Source: Aristolochia californica (taxonomy: Eukaryota > Streptophyta > Magnoliopsida > Piperales > Aristolochiaceae). From it: DNA of 64,000 bases. The notes below the pieces were generated by a model, which saw only the letters and a program-made list of their open reading frames with translations, made no database searches and was not told the origin of the DNA. Below are positions 13,517-26,510 of this stretch, one piece after another. The DNA lies in the NCBI GenBank assembly GCA_029961685.1, contig JARWKL010000006.1, positions 9,430,748 to 9,494,747 of the forward strand. The letters are read 5' to 3'. Made by a program: the position numbers and the translations under genes. Position 1 is the stretch's first letter. Each line of letters opens with the position of its first letter.

Positions 13517-15361
13517 TAGGGTCAATTAGAAATCTCTTTCTTATAAAATTCCAAGCTATTAGGGTTGAACTTTGTTTACATCATTTGTTGTTGTTTTAAA
13601 GTTTTTGCATACATAAACTCTAAAATTTTGATTTTGTTGTTATCTATTTGCATTTTTATATCTTTGTTTATGAGATAAAGGGAAAAGTGAAAACACAAGT
13701 TTTGATTTTAAGTAAAAAGAATACATCTAAAATTTAAATTCACAAATGTAGAGAGAGATAATTCCAAAACTTCTCCATAATTTTTAGGGATTGCAAACTC
13801 TTTCTAGTTTTTATATATTTGGTTGCGCAATCGTCAGGAAAAGGGGGAGGAGGGGGATTTTTAATTGAGTGTTGATTCCCAATCCATCAATCATTTATTA
13901 AAAAAATATAGCCCATTACGTATGATTGATTGATAAATCACTTTACAATCATCTATGATTTTTAGGTTAGTTTTTTTGTAAATGTGAAAAATACTGGCTT
14001 GTTCGACACGGTTAAATATCCAAACACACGTTCACTTGAGAATTTAATGAGGTTTGGATCCCATTGGTATTTTTCATCTTTAACATGCTTCAAGCATGCA
14101 CATCCATATTTAAAACCAGTGTAGGATCAATTAGTAATCACTTTCTTATAAAATTCCAAGTTATTATGGTTGAACTAGTGGAATTTCCCAAACTTGGATA
14201 TCAAAACTTTTGTGTTCATTTGTGGCGTGTGAATAAATTTTCTTTACTTACATTTGTTGTTGTTTAAAATTTTTTGCATACATAAAATTTTCATTTTGTT
14301 GTCATGTACTTGTCTTTTTATCTCTTTAATTACGTGATAAAGGGAAAAGTGAAAACTCAAGTTTTGATTTAAGAAAAAAGTTATATCTAAAATGGAAATG
14401 CACAATTGGAGAGAGAGATAAATCCAAAAAGTGCCCGTAATTTTTATGGATTGCAATATCTTTCTTGTTTTTATATTTTAGGTTTCGCAATCGTCGAGAT
14501 TTGGGGAGGCAGGGATTTTTAACTGAGTTTTGACACCCAATCCATAAGTCATTTCTGACAAAAATATAGCAAGTTACGCATGATTGACTGATAAATCACT
14601 TTACAATCATCTATGATTGTTAGGTCATCTTTTTTGTAAATGGGCAAAGTAGTGGCTTGTTAGACTCGGGTAAATATCCCAATGCACATTTACTAGAGAA
14701 TTTCATGAGATCTGGATCCCATAGGTCATTTACATCTTTAACATGTTTCAAACATGCATATCCATATTTAAAACATGTGTAGGGTCAATTAGAAATCTCT
14801 TTCTTATAAAATTCCAAGCAATTAGGGTTGAACTTTCTTTACTTACATTTGTTGTTGTTTTAATGTTTTAGCAACCATCAACTCTAAAATTTTGATTTTG
14901 TTGTGATCTATTTGCATTTTTATCAAAGTGAAAACTCAAGTTTTGATTTAAGTAAAAAGAATACATCTAAAATTGAAATTCACAAATGTAGAGAGACATA
15001 ATTCCAAAAATTTTCCTTAATTTTTAGGGATTGCAACCTCTTTCTAGTTTGTTTATATTTGGTTTGGCAAACGTCGGGAAAAGGGGGTGGCGGGGGATTT
15101 TTAATTGAGTGTTGATTCCAAATCCATAAGTCATTTCTTACAAAAATATAGCCTGTTACGCATGATAGACTGATAAATCACTTTACAATCATCTATGATT
15201 GTTAGGTCAACTTTTATTGTCAATGGGCAAAATACTGGCTTATTCGACTCAGGTAAATATCCCAACACACGTTCACTTGAGAACTTAATGAGGTTTGGAT
15301 CCGATAAGTCATTTGCATATTTAATATGTTTCAAACATGCATATCACATTTAAAACATGTG
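13517..15361 (+). repeat. Second cluster of the 64-bp-deletion variant, alternating with an undeleted monomer
   Basis: Anchors 13,517 and 14,780 mark deletion-variant monomers (joints near 13,570 and 14,832); the monomer between them at 14,122 is undeleted. Both variants also share unusual downstream wording (AAGTAAAAAGAATACATC and TTTTTAATTGAGTGTTGATT). The two look like copies of one 1.26-kb variant-plus-normal dimer. The second has a further loss of about 25 bp near 14,924, where the usual TCTCTTTGTTTACGAG piece is gone. Confidence 0.82.
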
Positions 15362-17329
15362 TAGGATCAATTAGAAATATCTTTTTTATAAAATTCCAAG
15401 CTGAAAGGGTTGAACTAGTGGAATTTACAAAACTTGGATATAAAAAACTTTTGTGTTCGTTTGTGGTGTCTGAATAAATTTTTTTTCCTTACATTTTTTG
15501 TTGATTTAAATTTTTTGCATACATAAACTCTAAAATTTTCATTTTGTTGTGATCTATTTGCCTTTTAATCTCTTTGTTTACGAGATAAAGGGAAAAGTGA
15601 AAACTCAGGTTTTAATTTAAGAAAAAGGGATGCATCCAAATTTGAAATGCACAAATGTAGAAAGACAGAATTCCAAAAAGTGTCCATAATTGTAAGAGAT
15701 TGCAATCTCTTTTAAATTTTTATATATTAGGTTTCGCAATCGTCGGGAAAAGGAGGAGGCAGAGGATTTTTAACAGAGTGTTGACTCCCAATCCATAAGT
15801 CATTTCTTACAAAAATATAGCCCGTTACACATGATCGACCCATAAATCTCTTTATAATCATCTATGATTGTTAGGTCAGTTTTTTTTTGTAAATGGGCAA
15901 AATAATGGCATGTTTGACTCGAGTAAATATCCCATCATATGTTCACTTGACAATTTAATGAGGTCTGGATCCCATAGGTCATTTGCATCTTTAACATGTT
16001 CCAAGAATGCATATCCATATTTAAAACATGTGTAGGATCAATTAGAAATCTCTTTCTTATAAAATTCCAAGCTATTAGGGCTGAACTAGTGGAATTTCCC
16101 AAACTTGGATATCAAAACTTTTGTTGTCATTTTTGGTGTGTGAATAAATTTTATTTACTTACATTTGTTGTTGTTTTAAATTTTTTGCATATTTAAACTC
16201 TAAAATTTTTATATTGTAGTGTTCTATTTGCCTTTTTATCTCTTTGTTTAAGAGATAGAGGGAAAAGTGAAAACTCAAGTTTGGATTTAAGAAATATACA
16301 TCTAAAATGGAAATGCACAAATGTACGGAGAGATAATTCCAAAAAGTGTCTGTAATTTTATGGGATTGCAAACTCTTTCTAGTTTTTATATATTAGGTTT
16401 CACAATCATCGGGAAAAGGGTGAGGCTGGGGATTTTTAATTGAGCGTTGACTCCCAATCGATAAGTCATTTCTTACAAAAATATAGCCCATTACGAATGA
16501 TTGATCCATCAATCACTTTACAATAATCTATGATTGTTCGGTCATCTTTTTTGTAAATGGGGAAAATAACGGCTTGTTTGACTATGGTAAATATCCGAGT
16601 GCACGTTCACTTGAGAATTTAATGAGGTTTGGATTCGATAAGTCATTTGCATCTTTAATATTTTTCTAACATGCTTATCCACATTTAAAACAAGTGTAGG
16701 ATCAATTAGAAATCTCTTTCTTATAAAATTCCAAGCAACAAGGGTTGAACTAGTGAAATTTACAAAACTTGGATATCAAAACATTTGTGTTCATTTGTGG
16801 TGTGTGAATAAATTTTCTTTCCTTACATTTGTTGTTTTTTTAAATTTTTTGCATACACAAACTGTAAAATTTTCATTTTTTTGTGATATATTTGCTTTCT
16901 TATCACTTCGTTTACGAGATAAAAGGAAAAGTGAAAACTCAGGTTTTCATTTAATGAAAAGGAATGCATCTAAATTTGAAATGCACAAATGTAGAAAGAA
17001 ATAATTCCAGAAACTGTACGTAATTTTTAGGGATTGCGAACTCTTTTTAATTTTTATATATTAACTTTTGCAATCGCCGGGAAAAGGGGGAGGCAAAGGA
17101 TTTTTAACTGAGTGTTGACTCCCAATCCATAAGTAATTTCTTACAAAAATATAGCCTATCACGCATGATTGACCGATAAATCACTTTACAATCATCTATG
17201 AATGTTTGGTCAGCTTTTTTTTAAATGGGCAAAATAACGGCATGTTTGATCGAGTAAATATCCCACCAAAGGTTCACTTGAAAATTTAATGAGGTCTGGA
17301 TCCCATAGGTTATTTGCATCTTTAACATC

Positions 17330-20049
17330 TTTCAAGCATGCATATCCATATATAAAACATGAGAAGGATCAATTAGAAATCTCTTTCTTATAAAATTCCA
17401 AGCTATTAGGGTTGAACTTGTGGAACTTCCCGAACATGGACATAAAAAATTTTGTGTTCATTTGTGGCGTGTGGATAAACTATCGTCACTTAAATTTGTT
17501 GTATTTCTAAATTTTTAGCATACATCAATTCTATATTTTTCATTTTGTTGTGATCTATTTGCCTTTTTACCTCTTTGTTTACGAGTTAAATGGAAATGTG
17601 AAAACTCAAGTTTTGATTTAAGAAAAAAGAATACATTTAAAATGGAATTGTACAAATGTAGAGGGAGATAATTCCAACAAGTGTCCGTATTGTTTTGGGA
17701 TTGCAAACTCTTTCTATTTTTTTATATTAGGTTTCGCAATAGTCACGAAAAGGGGGAGGTGGGGCATTTTTTATTGAGGGTTGACTCCCGATCCATAAGT
17801 CATTTGTTTAAAAAATATAGCCTGTTATGCATGATTGACCGATAAATAACTTTACAATCATCTATGATTGTGAGGTTAGCTTTTTTTTAAATAGGCAAAA
17901 TAATGGCTTGTTTAACTCGTGTAAATATCCCACCACACGCTCACTTGAAAATTTATTGAGGTTTGGATCCCGTAGGTCATTTGCATCTTTAACATGTTTT
18001 AAGCATGCACAAATGTAGAGAGAGATAATTCCAAAAAGTGTCTTTAATTTTTAGGGATTGCAAACTCTTTCTAATTTTTATAGATTAGGTTTTGCAATCG
18101 TTGGGAAAAGGGGGAGGTAGGGGATTTTTAACTGAGTTTTGACTCCTGATCCATCAGTCAGTTCTTACAAAAATATAGCCAATGACGCATGATTGTTTGA
18201 TAAATCACTTTACACGAATCTATGATTATTAGGTCGGCTTTTTTGTAAATGGGCAAAATAATGGCTTGTTGGACACGGGTAAATGTTCCACCTCACGTTC
18301 ACTTGTGAATTTAATGTGGTTTGGATCCACTAGGTCATTTGCATATTAACATGTTTCAAGCATCCATATCCATATTTAAAACATGCGTACGATCAATTCG
18401 AAATCTTTTCCTTATAAAATTCGATGCGATTAGGGTTGAACTAGTGGAATTTCTGAAACTTGGATATCAAAACTTTTGTGCACATTTGTGGTGTCTGAAT
18501 AAATTTTCTTTACGTACATTTCTTGTTGTTTTAAATTTTTAGGATCCATAAACTCTAAAATTTTCTGTTTATTGTGATCTATTTGCCTTTTTATCTCTTT
18601 GTTTACAAGATAAAGGGAAAAGTGAAAACTCAAGTTTCGATTTAAGAAAAAAGTATACATCTAAAATGGATTTGCACAAATTTAGAGAGAGGTAATTTCA
18701 AATTGTGTCCATTATTTTTAGGGATTTCAAACAATTTCTTGTTTTTATATTTAAGGTTTCGCAATCGTCGCGAAAAGGGGGAGGCGGGTATTTTTAATAG
18801 GGTGTAGACTCCCAACAGATAAGTCATTTCTCCAAAAATAAAGACCTTACGCATCCTTGACCGATAAATCACTTTAGAATCATCTATGATTGATAGGTCA
18901 GCTTTTTAGTAAATGGGCAAAATAATTGCTTGTTTGACTCGGGTAAATATCCCACCGCAATTGCACTTTAGAATTTAATGAGGTTTGGATCCCATAGGTC
19001 ATTTGCATCTTTAACAAATTTCAAGCATGCATATCCATATTTAAAACATTAGTAGGATCAATTAGATATCTCTTTCTTATAAAATTCCAAGCTATTAGGG
19101 TTGAACTAGTGGAACTTCCCGAACTTGGACATAAAAAATTTTGTGTTCATTTGTGGCGTGTGAATAAACTATCGTCACTGACATTTGTTGTTTTTTAAAA
19201 TTTTTGGCATACATAAATTCTATAATTTTCATTTTGTTGTGATCTATTTGCCTTTTTACCTCTTTGTTTACTAGTTAAAGGGAAATGTGAAAACTCTAGT
19301 TTTGATTTAAGAAAAAAGAATACATTTAAAATGGAATTGTACAAATGTAGAGACAGATAATTCCAAAAAGTATTTGTAATTTTTAGGGATTTCAAACTCT
19401 TTCTGGTTTTTTTATTTTAGGTTTCGCAATCATCGGGAGGGGGACACGGGTCATTTTTTACTAAGGGTTGACTCCCGATCCATAAGTCATTTTTAAAAAA
19501 AAAATAGCGTGTTTTGCATGATTGATCAATAAATAACTTTACAATCATCTATGATTATGAGGTCAGCTTTTTTTTCAAATGGGCAAAATAATGGCTTGTT
19601 TAACTCAGGTAAATATCCCACCACGCTCTCACTTGAGAATTTATTGAGGTTTGGATCCCATTGGTCATTTCATCTTTAACATGTTTTAAGCATGCACAAA
19701 TATAGAGAGAGATAATTCCAAAAAGTGTCTGTGTAATTTTTATATATTAGGTTTCGCAATCATTGGGAGAAGGGGGAGGCGGGGGATTTTTAACAGAGTG
19801 TTGACTCCATATCCACTAGTCATTTCTTACAAAAATATAGCCTATGATGCATGATTGTTTGATAAATTACTTTACACGAATCTATGATTATTAGGTTAGC
19901 TTTTTTGTAAATGGGCAAAATAATGGCTTGCTTGACTCGGGTAAATATTCCACCTCACGTTTACTTGTGAATTTAATGTGGTTTGGATCCCATAGGTCAT
20001 TAGCATCTTAAAATGTTTCAAGCATGCATATCCATATTTAAAACATGTG
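17330..20049 (+). repeat. Irregular left edge of HOR block B1 (R-S-Q-R-S)
   Basis: The block opens with R (anchor 17,364) and S (joint near 18,007), followed directly by Q (18,388), R (19,053) and S (joint near 19,691). P is absent until 20,050, so the canonical order is broken. The S-to-Q step happens within the conserved anchor region, as expected of unequal exchange between related monomers. Confidence 0.83.
18757..18775 (+). other. Palindromic form of the box region in Q monomers
   Basis: In Q the CGGGA is replaced by CGCGA, so TTTCGC and GCGAAA form a 6-bp inverted repeat around a 7-base spacer. The same form is present at 56,368-56,386. It lacks the CGGG half and would not fit the CENP-B core. 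Confidence 0.6.
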
Positions 20050-21743
20050 TAGGATCATTTAGAAATCACTTTCTTATAAAATTCTAAGCTATTAGGGTTG
20101 AACTAGTGGAATTTGCATAACTTGTATATCAAAACTTTTGTGTTCATTTGTGGTGCATGAATAAATTTTCTTTACTTATATTTGTTGTTTTTTTAAATGT
20201 TTTGCATACATAATCTCTAATATTTTAATTTTGTTGTATCTATTTGCCTTTTTATCTCTTTGTTTACGTGATATGGGGAAAATTGAAAACTCAAGTTTTG
20301 CTTTAACAAAAAAGTATATATCTAAAATGGATATGCACAAATGTAGAGAGAGGTAAGTAAAAAAAGTGTCTATAAATTTTAGGGATTGCAAACTCTTTCT
20401 ATTTTTTATTTATTAGGTGTCACAATCATTGAGAAAAAGGGGGAGGCGGGGGATTTTTATTAAGTGTTGACTCCCAATCCAAAAGTCATTTCTTACCAAA
20501 ATATAGCCTGTTACGTATGATTGACCAATAAATCACTTTCCAATCATCTATGATTGTTAGGTCTAGTTTTTTTTTTAAAATGGGCAAAATAATGCCTTGT
20601 TTGACACGGGTAAATATTCCACCGCACGTTTACTTGAGAATTTAATGGGGTTTAGATCCCATAGGTCTTTTGCATCTATAACATCTTTCAAGCATGCATA
20701 TCCCTATTTAAAACAAGAGAAGGATCAATTAGAAATCTCTTTCTTATAAAATTCCAAGCTATTAGGGTTGAACTAGTGGAACTTCCCGAACTTGGACATA
20801 AAAAATTTTGTGTTCATTTGTGGCGTGTGAATAAATTATCGTCACTTATATTTGTTGTTTTTTAAAATGTTTAGCAAACAACAATTCTATAATTTTTATT
20901 TTGTTGTGATCTAGTTGCCTTTTTACCTCTTTGTTTACGAGTTAAATGGAAATGTGAAAAATCAAGTTTTCATTTAAGAAAAAAGAATACATTTAAAATG
21001 GAATTGTAAAAATGTGGAGAGATATAATTCCCAAAAGTTTCCATAATTTTTAGGGATTGCAAACTCTTTCTATTTTTTTTATATTAGGTTTCGCAATAGT
21101 CGGGAAAAAGGGGAGGCGACGCATTTTTTAACTAGGGTTGACTCCCGATTCATAAGTCATTTCTTTAAAAAATATAGCCTGTTATCCATGATTGACCGAT
21201 AAATAACTTTACAATCATCTATGATTGTGAGGTCATCTTTTTTTCAAATGAGTAAAATAATGGCTTGTATACCTCGGATAAATATCACACCGCACGCTGA
21301 CTTGAGAATTTATTGAGGTTTGGATCCCATAGGTCATTTGCATCTTTAACATGTTTTAACCATGCACAAATGTAGAGAGATAATTCTAAAAAGTGTCTGT
21401 AATTTTTAGGGATTGCAAACTCTTTCTAATTTTTATATATTAGGTTTTGCAATCGTCGGGAAAAGGGGGAGGCGGGGGATTTTTAACTGAGTTTTGACTC
21501 CTGATCCATCAGTAATTTCTTACAAAAATATAGCCTGTGACTCATGAGTTTCTGATAAATCACTTGACATGAATCTATGATTGTTAGGTCAGTTTTTTTT
21601 GTAAATAGGTAAAATAATAGCATGTTTGACTCGGGTAAATATTCCACCTCACGTTCACTTGTGAATTTAATGTGGTTTGGATCCCATAGGTCATTTGCAA
21701 CTTAACATGTTTCAAACATGCATATCCATATTTAAAACATGTG
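20050..21743 (+). repeat. HOR copy lacking Q (P-R-S, 1,694 bp)
   Basis: P (20,050) passes straight to R (20,720), then S (joint near 21,365). R here is full length and carries a perfect-core CENP-B-box-like site at 21,089-21,105. A second P-to-R step occurs at 62,411-63,021. Confidence 0.85.
21089..21105 (+). promoter_or_regulatory. CENP-B-box-like site, full core match (R monomer)
   Basis: TTTCGCAATAGTCGGGA matches NTTCGNNNNANNCGGGN at all nine fixed positions. CENP-B is the mammalian protein that binds this box in centromeric satellite. Whether any plant pogo-like transposase-derived protein would bind here is unknown. Confidence 0.6.
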
Positions 21744-23811
21744 TAGGATCATTTAGAAATCACTTTCTTATAAAATTCTAAGCTATTTGGGTTGAACTAG
21801 TAGAATTTCCATAACCTGGATATCAAAACTTTTGAGTTAATTTGTGGTGCGTGAATAAATTTTATTTACTTATATTTTTTGTTTTTTTAAATGTTTTGCA
21901 TACTTAAACTCTAAAATTTTAATTTTGTTGTGATCTAATTTCATTTTTATCTCTTCGTTTACGAGATAAGGGGAAAAGTGAAAATTCAAGTTTTGTATTA
22001 ACAAAAAATTATATATCTAAAATGGAAATGCACAAATGTAGAGAGAGGTAAATCAAAAAAGTGTCTATAAATTTTAGGGATTGCAAACTCTTTCTATTTT
22101 TTATTTATTAGGTGTCACAATCATCGAGAAAAAAGGGGAGGCATGGGATTTTTAATTGAGTGTTGACACCCTATCCATAAGTCATTTCTTACAAAAATAT
22201 AGCCAATTACGCATGATTGACCGATAAATCACTTTTCAATCATCTATGATAGTTAGGTTAGCATTTCGTAAATAGGCAAACCATTGGCTTGTTTGACTCG
22301 GGTAAATATCCCACCGCAGGATCACTTGCTAATTTAATGAGGCATGGATCCCATAAGTTATTTGCATCTTTAACATGTTTCAAGTATGCATATCCATATT
22401 TAAAACATGCGTAGGATCAATTCGAAATCTCTTCCTTATAAAATTCCAAGCTATTAGGGTTGAACTAGTGGAATTTCCATAACATGGATATCAAAACTTT
22501 TGTGTTCATTTGTGGTGTCAGAATAAAGTTTTTGTACGTGCATTTCTTGTTGTATAAAATTTTTAGCATCCATAAATTCTAAAAAATTTTGTTTTTTTGT
22601 GATCTATTTGCCTTTTCATCTCATTGTTTACAAGATAAAGGGAAAAGTGAAAACTCAAGTTTTAATTTAAGACAAAAGTATACATCTAAAAAGGAATTGC
22701 ACAAATGTAGAGAGATATAATTCCAAAATGTGTCCATAATTTTTAGGGATTGTAAATTGTTTCTTGTTTTTATATTTGATTTTTCGCAATCATCGTGAAA
22801 AGGGGGAGGCGGGTATTTTTAACCGGGTGTTGATTCTCAATAGATAAGTCATTTCTCAAAAAAATAAAGACCCTTACACATCCTTGACCAATAAATCAAT
22901 TTACAATCATCTATGACTGTTAGGTTAGTTTTTTAGTAAATGGGCAAAGTAATGGCTTGTTTGACTCGGGTAAATATCCCACAACACTTGCACTTTAGAA
23001 TTTAATGAGGTTTGGATCCCATAGGTCATTTGCATCTTAAACATCTTTAAGCATGCATATCCATATTTAAAACATGAGTAGGATCAATCAGAAATCTCTT
23101 TCTTATAAAATTCCCATCTATTAGGGTTGAACTAGTGGAACTTCCCGAACTTGGACATAAAAATGTTTCTGTTCATTTTAGACGGGGCATTTTTTACTGA
23201 GGGTTGACTCCCGATCCATAAGTCATTTCTTTTAAAAAATATAGCCTGTTATGCATGATTGACCTATAAATAACTTTACAATCATCTATGATTGTGAGGT
23301 CAGCTTTTATTCAAATGGGCAAAATAATGGCTTGTTTAACTCAGGTAAATATCCCACCGCACGCTCACTTTAGAATTTATAGAGGTTTGGATCCCATAGG
23401 TCATTTGCATCTTCAACATGTTCTAAGCATGCAAAAATGTAGAGAGAGATAATTCCAAAAAGTGTCTGTAATTTTTAGGGATCGCAAACTCTTTCTAATT
23501 TTTATATATTAGGTTTTGCAATTGTCGAGAAAAGGGGGAGGCGGGGGATTTTTAACTATGTTTTGACTCCTGATCCATCAGTCATTTCTTTCAATAATAT
23601 AGCCTGTGACGCATGATTGTCTGATAAATCGCTTTACAGGAATCTATGATTGTTAGGTCAGCATTTTTTTAAATAGGCAAAATAATGGCTTGTTTGACTC
23701 GACTAAATATTCCACCTCACGTTCACTTGTGAATTTAATGTTGTTTGGATCCCATAGGTCATTTGCACCTTAACATGTTTCAACCATGCATATCCATATT
23801 TAAAACATGTG
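21744..23811 (+). repeat. HOR copy, R' junction form a (P-Q-R'-S, 2,068 bp)
   Basis: First of seven HOR copies in which R has lost about 320 bp. The R' joint near 23,180 reads GTTCATTTTAGACGGGG (form a). S follows, with TTCAACATGTTCTAAGCATG and the wording TAACTATGTTTTGACTCCTG. The same wording reappears in the copy at 27,894-29,933 but not in the copies between them. Confidence 0.88.
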
Positions 23812-25852
23812 TAGGATCATTTAGAAATCACTTTCTTATCAAATTCTAAGCTGTTAGGGTTGAACTAGTGGAATTTCCTTAACCTGGATATCAAAACTTT
23901 TGTGTTCATTTGTGGTGCGTGAATAAATTTTCCTTACTTATATTCGTTATTTTTTTAAATGTTTTGCATACATAAACTCTAAAATTTTAATTTTGTTGTG
24001 ATCTATTTGCCTTTTTATCTCTTCATTTACGAGATAAGGGGAAAAGTGAAAACTCATGTTTTGCTTTAAAAGAAAAGTTTATATTAAAAATGGAAATGCA
24101 CAAATGCCAAAAAAGTATCTATAAATTTTAGGGATTGCATAGTCTTTTTATTTTTTATTTATTAGGTGTCACAATCATCGAGAAAAAAGGGGAGGCGGGG
24201 GTTTTTAATTGAGTGTTGACTCCCAATCCTGAAGTCATTTCTTACAAAAATATAGCCTATTGCGCATGATTAACCGATAAATCACTTTCCAATAATCTAT
24301 GATTGTTAGGTCTTTTTTTTTTGTAAATGGGCAAAATAATGGCTTGTTGGACACGGGTAAATATTCCACCGCACGTTCACTTGTGAATTTAAGGAGGTTT
24401 GGATCCCATAGGTAATTTGCATCTTTAACATGTTTCAAGCATGCATATCCATATTTAAAACATGCGTAGGATCAATTCGAAATCTTTTCCTTATAAAATT
24501 CCAAGCTAATAGGGTTGAACTAGTGGAATTTCCCAAACATGGATATCAAAATTTTTGTGTTCATTTGTGGTGTCTGAATGAATTTTTTGTATGTGCATTT
24601 CTTGTTGTATAAAATTTTTAGCATCCATAAATTCTAAATTTTTTTGTTTTTTGTGATCTATTTGCCTTTTTATCTCTTTGTTTACAAGATAAAGGGAAAA
24701 GTGAAAACTCAAGTTTTGATTTAAGAAAAAAGTATACATCTAAAATGGAATTGAAAAAATGTAGAGAGATATAATTCCAAAATGTGTCCATAATTTTTAG
24801 GGATTGTAAATTGTTTCTTGTTTTTATATTTGAGTTTTCGCAATCATCGTGAAAAGGGGGAGGCGGGTATTTTTAACCGGGTGTTGATTCTCAATAGATA
24901 AGTCATTTCTCAAAAAAATAAAGACCCTTACACATCCTTGACCCATAAATCAATTTACAATCATCTATGACTGTTGGGTCAGTTTTTTAGTAAATGGGCA
25001 AAATAATGGCTTGTTTGACTCGGGTAAATATCCCACAGCACTTGCACTTTAGAATTTAATGAGGTTTGGATCCCATAGGTCATTTGCATCTTTAACATCT
25101 TTCAAGCATGCATATCCATATTTAAAACATGTTTAGGATCAATCAAAAATCTCTTTCTTATAAAATTCCCAGCTATTAGGGTTGAACTAGTGGAACTTCC
25201 CGAACTTGGACATAAAAATGTTTTTGTTCATTAGAGACGGGGCATTTTTTACTGAGGCTTGACTCCCGATCCATAAGTCATATCTTTAAAAAAATATAGC
25301 CTGTTATGCATGATTGACCTATAAATAACTTTACAATCATCTATGTTTGTGAGGTCAGCTTTTTTTCAAATGGGCAAAATAATGGCTTGTTTAACTCAGG
25401 TAAATATCCCACCGCACGCTTACTTTAGAATTTATTGAGGATTGGATCCCATAGGTCATTTGCATCTTTAACATGTTTTAAGCAAGAACAAATGTAGAGA
25501 GAGATAATTCCAAAAAGTGTCTGTAATTTTTAGGGATTGCAAACTATTTCTAATTTTTATATATTAGGTTTCGCAATCGTCGAGAAAAGGGGGAGGCGGG
25601 GGATTTTTAACTAAGTTTTGACTCCTAATCCATCAGTCATTTCTTTCAAAAATATAGCATGTGACGCATGATTGTCTGATAAATCGCTTTATAGGAATCT
25701 ATGATTGTTAGGTGAGCTTTTTTGTAAATAGGCAAAATAATGGCTTGTTTGACTCGAGTAAATATTCCACCTCACGTTCACTTGTGCATTTAATGTGGTT
25801 TGGATCCCATAGGTCATGTTTAGAGCATGCATATCCATATTTAAAACATGTG
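23812..25852 (+). repeat. HOR copy, R' junction form b (P-Q-R'-S, 2,041 bp)
   Basis: The R' joint near 25,235 reads GTTCATTAGAGACGGGG (form b). S ends in a shortened stretch, GGTCATGTTTAGAGCATGC, before the next P. From the Q anchor onward this copy is nearly identical to the next one; its P monomer (23,812-24,466) is clearly more diverged. Confidence 0.9.
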
Positions 25853-26510
25853 GAGGATCATTTAGAAATCACTTTCTTATCAAATTCTAAGCTATTAGGG
25901 TTGAACTAGTGGAATTTCCATAACCTGGATATCAAAACTTTTGTGTTCATTTGTGGTATGTGAATAAATTTTCCTTACTTATATTTGTTATTTTTTTAAA
26001 TGTTTTGCATACATAAACTCTAAAATTTTAATTTTGTTGTGATCTATTTGCCTTTTTATCTCTTCATTTACGAGATAAGGGGAAAAGTTAAAACTCATGT
26101 TTTGCTTTAAAATAAAAGTATATATTAAAAATGGTAATGCACAAATGCCAAAAAAGTGTCAGTAAATTTTAGGGATGGCATAGTCTTTTTATTTTTTATT
26201 TATTAGGTGTCACAATCATCGAGAAAAAAGGGGAGGTGGGGGATTTTTAATTGAGTGTTGACTCCCAATCCTGAAGTCATCTCTTACAAAAATATAGCCT
26301 GTTACGCATGATTGACCGATAAATCACTTTCCAATCATCTATGATTGTTAGGCCTTTTCTTTTGTAAATGGGCAAAATAATGGCTTGTTGGACACGGGTA
26401 AATATTCCACCGCACGTTCACTTGAGAATTTAATGAGGTTTGGATCCCATAGGTAATTTGCATCTTTAACATGTTTCAAGCATGCATATCCGTGTTTAAA
26501 ACATGCGTAC
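24470..26510 (+). repeat. 2,041-bp tandem duplication, first copy
   Basis: This stretch (Q-R'-S-P) matches 26,511-28,551 almost base for base at an offset of exactly 2,041. I noticed only about half a dozen differences, for example GAAAAAA versus GCAAAAA near 24,752 and CGCTTAC versus CTCTTAC near 25,408. Outside it divergence jumps: on the left CATATTTAAAACATGCGTAGG faces CGTGTTTAAAACATGCGTACG, and on the right GAAATCTTTTCC faces ATAATCTCTTCC. Confidence 0.9.

Larger units (their letters stand above)
1..17330 (+). repeat. Satellite block A1: tandem type A monomers of about 667 bp
   Basis: Head-to-tail array with no gene in it. Anchors: 41, 687, 1356, 2022, 2689, 3356, 4413, 5019, 5622, 6265, 6934, 8200, 8854, 9520, 10184, 10852, 11522, 12190, 12857, 13517, 14122, 14780, 15362, 16033 and 16697. 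Typical spacing is 664-671 bp. Shorter spacings reflect internal deletions, and the gaps 3356-4413 and 6934-8200 each hold one extra monomer whose anchor is deleted. Type A hallmarks are GTGTGTGAATAAATTTTCTT, TTGCATACATAAACTC, GTTTACGAGATAAAGGG and TAACTGAGTGTTGACTCCC. Neighbouring monomers differ at many positions, so this is an older, less homogenised tract than the HOR block to its right. The array is already running at base 1. Confidence 0.97.
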
